From Cephalotus follicularis (Eukaryota; Streptophyta; Magnoliopsida; Oxalidales; Cephalotaceae), in NCBI GenBank assembly GCA_001972305.1, contig BDDD01000173.1, positions 507,833-571,832 on the forward strand: a DNA stretch of 64,000 bases. Direction: 5' to 3'. The notes below the pieces were generated by a model, which worked only from the letters and a program-made list of their open reading frames with translations, did not search any database and was not told the DNA's origin. Shown here piece after piece: positions 1-11,542 of this stretch (position 1 is its first letter; each line of letters begins with the position of its first letter). The translations under genes and the position numbers were made by a program.

Positions 1-2060
1 ACGCGTGGGCCCACGCGCCGGCGACCCTACTGCGAGGAATTTCGGACAGTTTTTCGACTCCGTTCTCTGCGGCGATGTGATCCGTTCCAGTTCCGCTGCG
101 GGATTCTGACTCGGTGCTCCGTTTCATCAGCTTTCGGTAAATTCCGAACTCTGTTCCGTTAGTTCTGTTTTCCGCTGTTTTCTGCATATCTGTATCTGTT
201 TCTGCTGCATATGAACTTAATTGCTTATATAACTCGAATTGGATAACCTGGACGACCACTTGGACTAGCTTTAATGATTTTGGACTAGCTTTAATGTTTT
301 CGAACGGATGTTTAAATAAGAGGTTTAAAAGATGTTTTAATAATCGAACTTTTGTTCTGTTAACCGGATTGATCGGTTATGATTTTCTGACATCTGCACG
401 CATTTCACTGCATTAATGTATTGCACGACATTGTGCATGTTTGAGTCTGATAGTCTGTTGTCTATCTGTCTGTTGGCAGATGATCCTGCCTTTGAGGTCG
501 GCCATGGAGGTGACCGGTCGAGGGACTCGCTCGTCTGTACAGTGAGTGGAACGCCTTTCTTAAACCTTTTTACTATGAGGTTTTCTTTAATGGTTTGAAT
601 GTTGAATGTTTTACTATGACGTTTTCTATTCTGAAATCTGTTTAAGTTTTAATGTCTGAAACTTTCATTTACTGTTTTCAAACGCTCGCACGGTTATAGT
701 CATACTATGACACTATTTTCTGCTATATCTGTATACGATGAGGAAAATGATTCATCTATTTGTTTAAATATGTTTTAAATATGTTTTTATGACGATGATA
801 TCTGAAATCTGTTTTGATGACTCGGATGAGTCTCTGTATTCTGTATTCTGAAATCTAAATTCTGTTTTCTGAAAATCTGTTAAATATGTTTAGATGCATG
901 GTGATCTCGGTATTGTATTATATATATGTATCTGATGCCCATGAGAGGCACTGTCTGCACGTGTATGACCTTCTGTTCTGATGTTTTGACACGACGGTGT
1001 CATTGCCACTATTTCTGCTGGACGTTCGGCCCGACGGGGCCCAGGCGTCAACCTTACCTAGTAGACCCATGACATCTTTATATATTTTTATCTGTTTAAA
1101 CTCTGTAAATTTCTACATATATATGAAATTCTGATGATTTTGAATCTGGTTTTTCTGATGTGATTTTCTGCTCTAGTTTTCTGCTGGTTTTCTGGAAACT
1201 TGGTTTTATAAATCGATTTTAGATTTATATTCTGTTTAAGTTGTTTTGATCTGTTTTATAAGTCAGAGTTTGGACTTTATTTCTATTTCTGAACTTCTGT
1301 TTAAGTTTATTTTATACTTTTGTTATATCTTTTCTGCAAAGATATTTATATGCGAGCAAAAACTCTGCGGAGTCTTTTTGTTCCATCTCACTAGTCCTGT
1401 GGACTAACCCTCTCCTCTGTTTTCTGTTTTTAGTTCTGACAGGTTAGTCTGCTGCGCTTTGTCAGCTGGAATCTGTGTGTCTGCAGAGGTGAGACCATAT
1501 AAAGGGCATGCTACCAGAGTCAACATATGCATAGCATACTGCATCAATGTTTTAAATTCTGCATTACTTATATGTTTATATAACTGTTTTGGTTTTGTTT
1601 AAAAAGGGTTGAACCCTATTCAAGTTTTAAGTTTTGTTAATACGGTTGAGGCAGAACCCAACCCATACTTGTTTCTGTTTATATTCTGATCTGCTGAGGG
1701 CTGAGCCCATTTTATAAACTGTTTCCTCCTTCGGGAGTGTGGTCTGTTGAGGGCTGAGCCCATTACAAACTGTTTCCTCCTTCGGGCGTGTGTTTTTGCA
1801 AACTGTGTTTTTCTTTACAGGGGGCATAGTCCTATAAACGAATACTACATGCCCGATTTTCGTAAAATTTTAAGAGTTAGAATTATTTTCAGGATTTTCA
1901 AGAAACTTTTATGTTTACTTTCTGTTTTGAAGAACATTCTGTTTTAAAATGTATTTTCTAAATCTCTGTTCTGCTGAACCTACGAGGTGAGTCTCTGATG
2001 GGAGACTTGGCCTCGTAGCGGGCACGACGGATTCCAGCGGGTTTGGGTCCGGGCGTCACA
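1..2060 (+). mobile_element. P: 3' part of a Ty3/gypsy LTR (solo or 3' LTR), left end outside the window
   Basis: About 2 kb of non-coding, T-rich DNA ending in GGGCGTCACA at 2060, a typical gypsy LTR terminus. The next bases, GTTTAGATTCACC, match the interior of H's 3' LTR near 26742, so P is an insertion into H's 5' LTR. GTTTA (2061-2065) is probably the right copy of the target duplication, but the left copy lies outside the window. No primer site follows 2060, so P is a solo LTR or the 3' end of an element. Orientation is inferred from resemblance to C's LTR (a 'ctaacccatccttcggg'-like stretch and CATATAAAGG at 1496-1505). No palindrome array is seen in it. Confidence 0.7.
1688..1792 (+). 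repeat. Two-copy tandem repeat of about 52 bp inside P
   Basis: Copy one (about 1688-1741) and copy two (about 1742-1792) share the run GAGGGCTGAGCCCATT, then AAACTGTTTCCTCCTTCGGG and GTGTG. Copies differ by a few substitutions and a short indel. A diverged third relative may lie just upstream (around 1605-1665). Confidence 0.75.
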
Positions 2061-2667
2061 GTTTAGATTCACCAATACCATGCCAAGTCTCATTAAAATC
2101 TATAGGTTGATTGAGTGTCATTGTAAACTTATGATGGATTGTCTGATAGATGATTGGATAGAATTGTATGCTTATGTCATATTTTTATACGCCAACATGG
2201 GACAATTGTATATGAATAGTCGACCATAATTGACATTCATGCATATACCATGGCATGCATTATTATTGTATAAACTATTCACTCTATTATGCATTGGGAA
2301 TATTCTGCTTGGCCATATGGCTAACCCATCCTTCGGGATGGGGCATTGATATTGTTTATAGGATGGGAAGCATGGAGCAGCAGACAATGAATCAATGATG
2401 TTGCAACTGCTTGAACTGAGATTTGACTTTGGTTAATGCTCTTTTATATTCAAACTGCCAGGATCGTATTGCAATTGAATTATAAGCTTTTATGCATGAC
2501 AACTATTGCATTAAGAATACTGAATGGACTGTTTGTAGAACTTTGTTTAAAGTTTTTTATATTTTCATAATTGACAGACTGAACTAGTACCCAACTATTG
2601 GACTAAGAGACTAAATAGGACTGAGAGTGATGTCTCGGGCCCACCCTTCGAGCTCGGGGCACAACAA
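2061..2667 (+). mobile_element. H 5' LTR, 3' portion
   Basis: The sequence aligns by eye with 26742-27208 in H's 3' LTR. Shared landmarks are GTTTAGATTCACC, 'ataggttga(t/c)tgagtgt', 'gatgattggat' and the 'ggccatatggctaaccca' block. Differences are frequent, giving an old age relative to the others. It ends in CACAACA at 2667 just before the primer site. The 5' part of this LTR lies beyond P, outside the window. Confidence 0.75.
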
Positions 2668-2670
2668 AGT

Positions 2671-2682
2671 TGTATCAGAGAT
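2671..2682 (+). other. H primer binding site, initiator Met-tRNA type (mutated)
   Basis: TTGTATCAGAGA, one G-to-T change from the TGGTATCAGAG core that pairs with the 3' end of plant initiator Met-tRNA. It lies 3 bases after the LTR end. Confidence 0.7.
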
Positions 2683-2855
2683 TGAGTTAGCCTACTAGGT
2701 TAAGTTTTTTAACTGAACTTTTATATATTAACTGAATGGACTTGCATGACCTATGTTCCCACATTTGTTTATGCCTTTTAATTGAGAATTGGACTGTGAT
2801 TAGATATGTTGTTTATCCATTCATTTCTATTTTGCCTTTATTATATAATGTAGAT

Positions 2856-3830
2856 ATGGAAAACAGAGGATGGAGAGCCCGCAAAGGTTGGAGAGGGTTG
2901 ACCGCCTTGACTCTCGAAGTAAATGATGAATTAGTGAACAAAAATGCAACACCGAAGTATGATGCAAATGCTCCACCTCGAGGGGTTAACCATGACATCT
3001 GGAGAGATATATGTGCAACCATGGCACGCAAGGTTGACCTTCTCGAAAGAAGAGCTACTAGAGAGGAGCGTCGACCATGGATATTGAATGGAACTGAATG
3101 GGCTTGGACTCTCTCCCTGCTAGAATTCAATGCTCGCTTTTATCTTTAGGATTAGAAGGATCAGAGGGAGACGGAGTTTTCCAATCTGGTATAGTGGAAC
3201 ATGACATTACCATAACATGAGGCTGAGTTTACTCAACTAGCTCAATCTGCTCCACATCTAGTGAAAGGTGAATCATGTAGGACAAAGAAGTTTACTCACT
3301 GGTTGATAATTGAATTAAGGAGAGAGTTACCTTATCTTGGTTTGATGAACTTGTCATAGATTGCCACTCAGGCTAGGCAACTCGAGGATCTTGTAAAGGA
3401 AGTAAGACAACTGAGGAGCCAGACGAACACCCAGCATGTGCCTTCCTCATGGCAAGGTGGTGGTAACAACACTGACAATGGAAAGTCTCAATGGACTGAT
3501 AGTAGTGGATCTCCTAGAGGAGGTTCGTAGAGTGGTAGTCATGGAGGACAAGGGAGTCAACCACAATATTCAAGTAGGAACACCCAGCATGTACCATCCA
3601 GATTCTCTGACGCTGGTAAGTCGTTTACTCCCACACCTTGTATGTACTGTCTGAAGACCAACCATACTTCTAAAAACTATCCCTGGTACTTGGGTATCTT
3701 TTGGGCTTGTGGAGCCACAAATCACATTGCCAGAGACTATCCACACAATTATGTTAATTGAGGGTTCACACAGACATCGTAGACACAAGCACCACAGAGA
3801 CAAATGCCCATAAGAGGATTGGTAATTCAC
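2856..3830 (+). pseudogene. H gag remnant with two damaged zinc knuckles
   Basis: Starts at an ATG (2856) with MENRGWRARKG, matching the first residues of C and D gag (MENRGRRGRRGG). About 75 codons later the frame jumps from the RRP region to a WTLSLLEFNARFYL segment, which aligns with the WDAFKIEFYARYY region of D. The intervening gag core is therefore deleted. Frame 0 is later regained over the nucleocapsid zone at 3639-3735, where both knuckles have lost their last Cys (Tyr instead) and the second has also lost its first Cys. Stops occur at 3147 and beyond. Non-functional. Confidence 0.8.
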
Positions 3831-3933
3831 CATGTACCTCCCAATGGACTGGTCAGTACAAAGAGAAGCAGGTTATGGGTTTTACACTGATAGTACAAAC
3901 GATGGTTTTTTCATAAAGCTGGGAGCTGCTGTT

Positions 3934-4409
3934 GGGTCTACGATCATTGGAGGTACTTTTCGACTTTTCTAGCATTCAGCATGGGTCGTTGTAGACCCGA
4001 GCTCATCCATTCATACATTGAATCTCATTTTGTATGTCACATGGGTTTGAGGCTGGAGTTCCTACGAATCCTGATGGAAGTGAGTACCCCTATCGGTGAG
4101 TTAGTGACTACCGATAGGGTGTGTAGAAAATGCACCATAGAAATTGATTATCGTAGCCTACAGACCAATCTTATTGTTTTACCAATGGATGATTGGATGT
4201 AATCATGGGTATGGACTTGTTATCAGCACATTATGCCCAAATGGACTACTATTGGATAGTAGTGACTTTCAGCTTGCCAGGTCAGTTTCCATTCCAATTT
4301 TTGGGGACTTTTGAGCCACAGACTAGATAGATGATTTCAGCATTGCATGGAGGCCGATTACTGAGACATGATTGTTGAGGATTCCTAGCACATGTCATTG
4401 ATACTGATA
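3934..4409 (+). pseudogene. H aspartic protease remnant
   Basis: The stretch reads as a gypsy protease in frame 1 with shifts: GGTFRLF, then VVDPSSSIH at the place where C has LIDPGSSHS, then a LEFLRILMEVSTPIGE segment and LIVLPMDDW. The Gly of the D-x-G active triad is replaced by Ser, and frameshifts lie on both sides. It continues to 'gatactgatagatgg', where a 270 bp insertion interrupts it. Non-functional. Confidence 0.7.
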
Positions 4410-4414
4410 GATGG

Positions 4415-4684
4415 TGAAATAAAACACTCTTGCAATATACAAGAGGGGGGGTGAATTGAATATTGAGGAATATGCGGAAATTTAAAAACTTTAAATTTAA
4501 AGAGATAAGGAAAGAAAAACTTCTCCAAAATTTAGAGTGGTTCGGCTAACTCTTGCCTACGTCCATTTTCTGCAGATGGCATTTAGACTTTGATATTCAA
4601 CTTGTAATTCCTTGCACATAAATCAACTTAGTTAGATGCAAATATGTTATCATCAAAACAAGGATTGAGACTTAAACGTCAACA
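4415..4684 (+). mobile_element. 270 bp insertion with TG...CA ends and 5 bp target duplication (solo LTR or TRIM-like)
   Basis: The H coding sequence 'gatactgatagatgg / aaacctagac', which matches D's [12 protein letters not shown], is split by 270 bp. The insert begins TGAAATAAAACAC and ends CGTCAACA. It is flanked by GATGG at 4410-4414 and 4685-4689. It contains 'gagggggggtgaatt' and 'gagtggttcggct ... ttgcctacgtcca', motifs I associate with short plant copia or TRIM LTRs. No coding capacity. Likely a solo LTR of a small element. The exact family is unknown. Confidence 0.75.
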
Positions 4685-4689
4685 GATGG

Positions 4690-5754
4690 AAACCTAGACT
4701 AGAGGATATTCCAGTTGTTTACGACTTTAAGGATATTGCAAAGACCACTTTTAGGTCACGATACGACCGCTACGAGTTTTGGTTATGCCTTTTGGTGTGA
4801 CCAATGCATCGGTCAATTTAAAGGACTTGATGAACCGTCTGTTCAGTCCTTATATGGATCAGTTCATAGTGGTTTTCATTGATGACATCCTAGTCTATTC
4901 AAAGATCGAGGAGGAGCATGCCCAAAATCTTCATATTGTGTTACAATTACTGAAAGACCTACAATTGTATGCCAAGTTCAATAAGTGTGAATTTTGGCTA
5001 ACATAAGTTTCTTGTCTGGGACATATCATTTATAGTGTTGGGTAAACAGTTGATGCAGGCGAGATTGAGACAGTTCAAGATTGGAGATAGCCAACAAATG
5101 TTTTAGAGGTCCGCAGTTTCTTGGAACTGGTAGGATATTACCTCATGTTTGTCGACATATTTCCATAACACTATCTCGACTGACACTAAAAGATTGCATT
5201 TTATGGGATAATGACTTTGAAAGGAGTTTCCAGTAGCTAAAGTAGAGATAAATTTCTGCTCATATTTTACATTTTCCTAATGGGAACGAAGACTTTTTTG
5301 TCTATATAATTTCTTCAGGAAAAGGATTAGGTTGTGTCCTTATGCAGTATGGTAAGGTTATTGCCTATGCATCTGGAAGATCAAACCACATGAGAAGAAC
5401 TATCCGGTACATTATCTTGAGTTGGCATCCATTGCCTTTACCTTACAAAAATGGTGTCACTATCTTTATGGTACCAGGTTTGATGTCTTCACCGATCACA
5501 AGAGTTTGAAACATTTGTTTACACATAAAGATTTGAACACAAGACAGAGGAGATGGTTCGAATTTCTTAATGACTACAATTATGAGATAAAGTACCATCC
5601 GGGAAAGGCAAATGTAGTTGATAACGCACTGAGTCGCAAGATGTCTTGCATGAAATTTTCCTACATTCATGTACACAAAATACCGATAAAGAGTTATGAT
5701 ACTGGCAACAGGTACAGAGGGAGATTTGAAACTGGATTTCACTCTTCTTACTGA
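4690..5754 (+). pseudogene. H reverse transcriptase / RNase H remnant
   Basis: After the 270 bp insert the frame reads LEDIPVVYDF and then jumps to [16 protein letters not shown], so the linker and the N-terminal half of RT are deleted. RT palm follows at 4779-5006 (MPFGVTNAS, catalytic FIDD at 4875-4886) and stops with TAA after FWLT. RNase H follows with shifts. At 5422-5754 it carries [11 protein letters not shown] and YHPGKANVV, with the usual VADALSR changed to VDNALSR, so the last catalytic Asp is lost. Non-functional. Confidence 0.8.
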
Positions 5755-7019
5755 TGAATTATTGAGACACCGAGGCCGAATATGTGTTCTAGCTAACAAT
5801 GAATTGAAGGATGAGCTTTTATCTTAGGCACATAGATCTAGTTTCTCCATTCATCCACGGAGTACGATGATGTACCAACACCTTAAACTCAACTATTTGT
5901 GAAATAATATGAAGAGAGCAATTGTAGAGTTCATATCGAGATGCCGAACTTGTCATCAAGTCAAAAATAGAACATCAGAGATTTGCAGGTTTGCTTCAAC
6001 CTTTGTCCATTCTATAGCAAAAGTCGGAACACATTATGATCGACTTTGTCATCGAATTACCGATGACTCGTGGCAACCATGATGCCATTTGCATTGTGGT
6101 TGATTGACTCACGAAATCGACCCATTTTTTACCTATCTGGGTGACTTATTCTATGAAAAGATTGGCACGGGTGCATACATGATAATATCAGACTGCACGG
6201 GGTACCGATCAACATTGTTTTAGATAGAGACACTCGTTTCACTTCCGGTTTCTAGGGGTAGTTACAGACAAATATGGGTACACAGTTGAGCTTCAATACT
6301 GCTTTTCATCCACAATCAAGTGGTTAGTCTGAGATGACTATATAGAAACTAGAGGATATTCTTCTAGCATGTGCTATTGATTTCAGGGGTAACTAGGATG
6401 AACATCTACCATTGATTGAGTTTTCCTATTGGAACATATTTCATGCGAGCATCCAGATGGCTCTATATGAAGCTTTATATGGTAGGAGATGCTGATCACC
6501 AGTTTGTTGGGATCAAGTTGGCGAGGGATGTATAATGGGACCAAAGATTGTACTGATCACCTCTGAGAGGGTGAAACTGATCATGGACATGCTATTGGTA
6601 TCTCAAAGCCTCCAAAAGAGTTATGCCAAAGTTTATCGGAGGGGACTGGACTTCCTTGTTGGTGATCATTTTTTCCTCAAAGTGTCACCAATGAAGGAGT
6701 TATGAGATTTGAAAAGAAAGGGAAACTTTCACCACATTTCATTGGATCGGTTGAGATATTGGAGAAGTTCGATTGACTTGCTTACCAGCTTGCTTAGCCT
6801 CTAGCAATGTCATGAGTTCATGATGTGTGTAATGTTACTTAGTTAAGGAGGCATCATCAAGATACTTCACATTTATTGACTATAGACCGATATAGTTAGG
6901 GCCAAACTTATCCTATGAGGAGACACCAATACAGATTATTGACAAAGAGGACCAAGACCATTCCTTTGGTCAAGGTTCTATGACAGCACCGTGGTATAGG
7001 GGAGTGTACTTGGGAGCGA
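5755..7019 (+). pseudogene. H integrase and chromodomain remnant, cut by G
   Basis: Degenerate integrase in shifting frames. Recognisable pieces are 'RCRTCHQVK' (zinc region, about 5938), 'DRDTRFTSGF' around 6225, 'FHPQSSG' around 6308, '[10 protein letters not shown]' around 6460 and a C-terminal LVGDHFFLKVSP segment near 6660. The tail (about 6900-7019) corresponds to the chromodomain and stops inside TWER where G is inserted. It resumes at 24947. Many stops throughout. Confidence 0.75.
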
Positions 7020-8396
7020 TGTAATGCCCCCGATCCGAGTTCACTTTAAACTCAAATCGAATCTCGAGGAATCGGTGCATTACGTGGGGGTGAAACCTTT
7101 AATCCTTTAACAATCTTACTAATTGCTAATATTTATCCAATTTCTCACATAAATTAACTTGCATCTTGTCATTAAAATATTTTACTCTCATTTAAATTAT
7201 CATAAACCATAACAATCATAGTCAACGTCTTACGTCTACACAGGATCTATCATAAGGCATTACACAACGGAAAACATTAATTTATAATGTAATAAAATGT
7301 TTATACAAAACGTTATTTCATAACATAATTTCTTTCCAGACTTGCTTTCCGAGCTTGCTCTAAAGCTCACTATCTTCGTCAATCGTCTCCTGGAAATTTT
7401 ATTTAAAAACAAAACATTGAAATGAATAAGCTTAAATAGCCCAGTAAGAATCATAGCTATAAAAAAAATGTTAACGAAATTCCTTTTTGATGATCTGTAT
7501 ATCAAAATGATTTCAAATCATACCTTCTTTTGGCATATAACATAATCATGCTTGAAAATAAAACATCATTAAAATTCTTTTTCTGGTATAAAAACCAAAA
7601 TATTTCACATTTATTTCGTTTTCTGTTCATATCTCATGAAACATAACATTTCATTTCTTTTTTCTGATCATATCTTATGAATCAGAATATTTCATAAATA
7701 ACTGAGGGGTTGTATAAACTTAAATAACCCAATTGAACCATTCTTCTTCGGGGCATTGTACACTCCCCCGGTTACTAACCTTACATCACATGCATGTCCG
7801 TGGGCACTCTCTGCTCATAACATTAATCTTTACTAGATTAATCCTCCCTGGATCGCAATCCAGTAGTTGTTCGTCTCAGTTCATTTCATTTTTACCTTTC
7901 ATAAATCATTTTCTTAAATACTTTGAGTGATCAGCTCAAAGCATTCATAAAATAAATTCGTACAACATTTGTAAAACCGAGTTTACATATAGCAACGTAA
8001 AACAGTAAAATGATAAAATCATAACTTTCATAACAAAAAAATAAACATATAATTTTATCAAGAAATTGACAGAATTTCGGAATACATAAAGCATGATAAA
8101 AAAATTAAAGTATTAACATTAAGGTAAATATCTCAACGAATTTAGAAAGCTAAAATTCGTAAATAAAGTTAACGTAAATATTTCAACGAATTCGTAAATT
8201 TTAACTAGTAAGTAAAGCTATAGCAAAATATCAGAAAATACAACATTTAATAATTTAGAAAATAAGTGGAATAAAATACTTTGGCGAAAGTAAGATTTTT
8301 CCTGACCACCATAAAATACTCTAGAAATGTGATTAGGAATCTTTACATTGCTTTAATCTCCTTCTTTTCTTTTCTACACTGAAGTAATTTCAGCAG

Positions 8397-8513
8397 AACT
8401 TTCCCTCTCTTTTCTTCTCTTTCTCTACTTCTTTCTCTCTTTCTCTTCTCTTTTTCTCCTCTTTCTCTCTTTCTCTCCTCTTTCTCTCTCAAACTCTTAG
8501 ACTCTCTTTCTCT
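8397..8513 (-). repeat. CT-rich low-complexity tract in G LTR
   Basis: Almost pure pyrimidine on the + strand (repeated CTTTCTCT), hence GA-rich on the element's sense strand. It lies just downstream of the TATA box and is probably the start of the 5' untranslated R region. Confidence 0.7.
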
Positions 8514-8573
8514 CAGTAACTTCAGCCGAATTTACTACTGCACTAAGACGTTCTACTCACCTGTATTTATAGG

Positions 8574-8582
8574 AAGTGAAAG
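8574..8582 (-). promoter_or_regulatory. G LTR TATA box
   Basis: CTATAAATA on the minus strand, about 60 bp upstream of the GA-rich tract in the sense orientation. A good plant TATA match in the expected part of the LTR. Confidence 0.55.
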
Positions 8583-8635
8583 CCGCCTTAAATTTGTCGT
8601 TTTCTGGTTAAAAAATCAATATATTCACTTTTTCA

Positions 8636-8945
8636 ATCGTTTGGCGACAAGCGTCATTTCTTAAAATTATTAACGCGCTAAACGACAAAAACGCCAGTAT
8701 TTCCAAGTTTTTTCCTTACAGTGTCAGAGGTTATGAGCAAAGAGTCACCGCTTAAACCTCAAAGCGCTGCCGCTTATACCACGAAGCGTCGCCGGTTAAA
8801 CGCATTAACAAAGAAAATGGGCTTTGAAATTAGTTGACACTTAAGGCATTTCACCGCATAACCAGGGCAAATTGTCGACGCTTTAAAATAGGCAGTCGAC
8901 GCTTTATAAACTGTCGACGCTTATTCTTGGCAGTTGACGCTTTCA
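8636..8945. repeat. Palindrome array in G LTR (GTCGACGCTT type)
   Basis: Several spaced copies of GTCGACGCTT and AAGCGTCG-like half-sites, with decayed forms such as 'gttgacgctttc'. Closest to the AAGCGTCGACGCTT form seen in E. Confidence 0.75.
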
Positions 8946-9043
8946 ACGTTGCAAAACATGCGCAAAACGTTTTCTCACATTACAAGCCCTAGAACAACCA
9001 TATAACAATGACTTCAACAAAATTTCCAGTCCAAAACAAATAG

Positions 9044-9306
9044 CTGGTTATGAGATTGTAGTGAAGTTTGGAATGTACTGTTTTGTAATACTGTATTGAA
9101 GGATTGACAATGTATTGTAAAAGACTAGTATTGTAAAAGATTTGCATTATAATGTATGGATTGATTTGTATTGTATCTTCTGCAAGTGTTATATATTGCA
9201 AAGTTTTAAGTTTTCCGCATTTTTATATTGCTAGTCCCGACCATTGTATTGTGTATTGGTTTGAGTGTAATGCCACGTGTCCGCCCTGCGGGCCCGGGGT
9301 GTTACA
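9044..9306 (+). mobile_element. C 5' LTR, last 263 bp only
   Basis: CTGGTTATGAGATTGTA onward is nearly identical to 24536-24798, C's 3' LTR end, up to the terminal GGGGTGTTACA. The preceding bases do not match that LTR, so the 5' part has been deleted. Confidence 0.85.
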
Positions 9307-9309
9307 GTA

Positions 9310-9321
9310 TAGTATCAGAGA
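9310..9321 (+). other. C primer binding site, initiator Met-tRNA type
   Basis: TAGTATCAGAGA, one change from the TGGTATCAGAG core, 3 bases after the LTR end at 9306. Confidence 0.75.
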
Positions 9322-9488
9322 CATTGGTCGGCCATCTAGCTAAGTATATAAATGCGTTGATGAGATTGACTGAATGGATTTGCATGATACGTGTTCTTGC
9401 TTATTCATGCTATTGTTATTGGAAAAGAGATTGATATTGGAATTGAAAGTGATTGCATCTGATCATCCCATTGTTGTCTCTTATAGTA

Positions 9489-9881
9489 ATGGAAAATAGA
9501 GGAAGGCGTGGCCGACGGGGTGGAAGGAATGCTCCTGCCCTTGCTCCTGCCCCTGCTCCTGTTGATGATGAACTGGCTCCTGGTAATGCTTTTCCGGAGT
9601 ATGATCCCGATGCTCCACCAGTGGGTGCTGACCCTGAGGTTTGGAGACAATTGTGTGCCACTATGGCACAGATGCATACTCTGATGGGACGCCAACAGGC
9701 TAGAGTGGAACGTAGACCAAGGAGGGAAGACATGTTGAGCCACTTCTTAAAGTTGCAGCCTCCAGCATTTGTAGGACTCCCTGATCCTACCCTTGCTGAG
9801 TCTTGGCTAACCCATATGGAAAAGATCTTTGAGGTCATGGGATGTGATTATGAACATAAACTGGTATTGGCAGTGTATATG
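9489..9881 (+). pseudogene. C gag, N-terminal part, cut by copia B
   Basis: ATG at 9489 gives MENRGRRGRRGGRN, an Ala/Pro-rich linker, then the VWRQLCATMAQ and LPDPTLAESWLTHMEKIF regions of the retrotransposon capsid. The frame is open for 131 codons and ends exactly where B is inserted. The last codon, ATG at 9879-9881, overlaps the ATATG target duplication. The same frame continues at 19484 (LQGETEH). Upstream in-frame codons belong to the leader. The MENRG start is chosen because D and H share it. Confidence 0.85.
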
Positions 9882-11497
9882 TGATGGAAACGGACAAAAC
9901 TGAATCTAATGCCATAAATGGACAAGGGTGTAAAAAAAAACAAAACATACAATCATGGCAGCGGAATAACACTCTATTCAAATAAAATTGGTCCATTATG
10001 ACATGTCCACAGACCACATGGATCACCACAACATCTACAGAATTGAATTGGTGTCACCATTACAAACAATGGTGACACACAAGCATGGCAAAAGGAAGAA
10101 GGACCAAGAATTATACCAGCGGGTGAAGGGTCCTTCTTTCTTTGCCGCTACAAGCTTGAGTAGATTCCCCTTTGATGTTCTCCAAGTCTCAGGAACAACA
10201 GGCAATCCAACCAGCATTGATAAAGTGCATGAACTCTCTCTCTCTCACTGAGCTTAGAAAAGGTGTATTGATTTTGACCAATGAAGTCAATAATCAATCC
10301 ACCCTAGATAAGCTCTTGCTTGGTGTATATGAGATGAAGTGAACACACACCGCAGAGAAGAAAATTCGAGCTCTCTTGCCCAGCAAAACTCAAACTTTTT
10401 ACCTCGCAAATTATTTTCTGCAGAAAATGCCTATTTCTAGCCCTCCTTTTTCTCTCCCAATCTCCCATTAACCTTAGATCATGGTCCTCACTCCCTAGGA
10501 GTCCGAAGCCATGATCCCCACGTTTCTAAAACGTGTAAAATCAAGAGAAATCGACTAAGGATGTGAGAGAAAACGTGCCCACGAAGTGAGCTCGTGCACA
10601 GGTTGCACGTTCTGCTCGCCTTTACAAAAGACGTCGACGCCCTTGCAATGTGGTACTAAAAGCATCGATGCTTTCTAAAAGACATCGACGCCTTTCAAAT
10701 GTTAAGCATCGATGTCTTTCTAAAACACGTCGACGCTTTGTCTGTCCAGTGAAGCATTAAGAGTCCAACTCTTTTAGTGATCTCATGTAGCCTTCGAATA
10801 GTGGTTAAGTAAGATCAAACATATGTGTTTCCACAAAATGCAAAATCCACATAACCGATATTTGACACCAAGACTTAATATGTACAACATATTAAAGATC
10901 TAATCATTATAAGTCAGGGACTCTTTAAAATCTTGGTTAAAACGAGAGGTGTTCATAAATTACCGAAATACCCCTAGGGTTCGGTTTAGCCATTCTAAAT
11001 GATCCCAGACCATTTAAATGCTCTCGGAGTAATATCTAATATTATCCAGGTGGAAAGATTAATCTAATTAATTTTCCCATAATTTATTACACACCTCATT
11101 AACCCTAGATTTTATAAGTCGTCGGTTCACGTGTACTATAATCCCTTGTCATGCTTGGCCCCGATTGAGGTCTAGGGTAAGGATATGTGTCAACCCTAGA
11201 TATTACCTCAATGGCTAAAATATCTGATCATTACTAGGACCTTTGGTAAACTCTCTGGAAATCTAATTTCCAGTCTACCTCAACCTTGGCCAAGGATTTC
11301 ATAAGTCCAAAGTATAATCAGACCATAATAGGGCCGATCACCTTCGCTCAGGTGTGATAATCCCTTATTGCGCACTCACTTATATTCATATAGATTCGAT
11401 CATACCCAAAGACCACCCGATTGCCAGCCCTGCGCAAGGACTGGGTAAGGTGGAGATCAAAGCATAACCGTCTCCATACAATATAAAGTAGTCGCTC
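9882..11497 (-). mobile_element. B 3' LTR, truncated by the assembly gap
   Basis: Nearly identical to the 5' LTR (17927 onward) from TGATGGAAACGG to CACGTGTACTAT near 11139. It then carries about 360 bp that the 5' LTR lacks but solo LTR J has (56774 onward: CCCTT, TTGGCCCC and 'cttcgctcaggtgtga' landmarks). It stops at the N run. Complete copies should be about 2.2 kb, judging by J. Confidence 0.88.
10624..10740. repeat. Palindrome array in B 3' LTR
   Basis: About five units such as AAAAGACGTCGACGCCC, AGCATCGATGCTTT, AAAGACATCGACGCCTTT and ACACGTCGACGCTTT. It has one unit fewer than the 5' LTR copy at 18671. Confidence 0.85.
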
Positions 11498-11542
11498 NNN
11501 NNNNNNNNNNNNNNNNNNNNNNNNNNNNNNNNNNNNNNNNNN
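11498..11542. other. Assembly gap (45 N)
   Basis: A run of N joining B's 3' LTR directly to integrase coding sequence. The missing RT, RNase H and LTR start of B may be unassembled rather than deleted. The true length cannot be inferred from the number of N. Confidence 0.99.

Larger units (their letters stand above)
7020..9043 (-). mobile_element. G: E-family chromovirus LTR, left part, inserted in H pol
   Basis: Starts TGTAATGCCCCCGATCCGAG, a clear relative of E's LTR start TGTAACGACCCCGACCCGAG, and shares the landmarks 'cttacatcacatgcatgtccgtg' and 'ggatcgcaatcca'. The target AGCGA is present at 7015-7019 and again at 24942-24946 after the right part (24799-24941). With TATA and start signals on the minus strand, G is in minus orientation. 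The stretch 8991-9030 resembles the LTR's own 3' end seen again at 24905-24941. G may therefore be a shrunken two-LTR element rather than a single solo LTR. Confidence 0.8.

Noticed and set aside
416..598. 60-codon ORF in P
   Set aside because: Short, no domain, in LTR DNA full of TCTG-type repeats.
1688..1792. GGGCTGAGCCC hairpins as a terminator
   Set aside because: This is eukaryotic LTR sequence; the short inverted repeat is part of a tandem repeat and a bacterial-type terminator is not expected.
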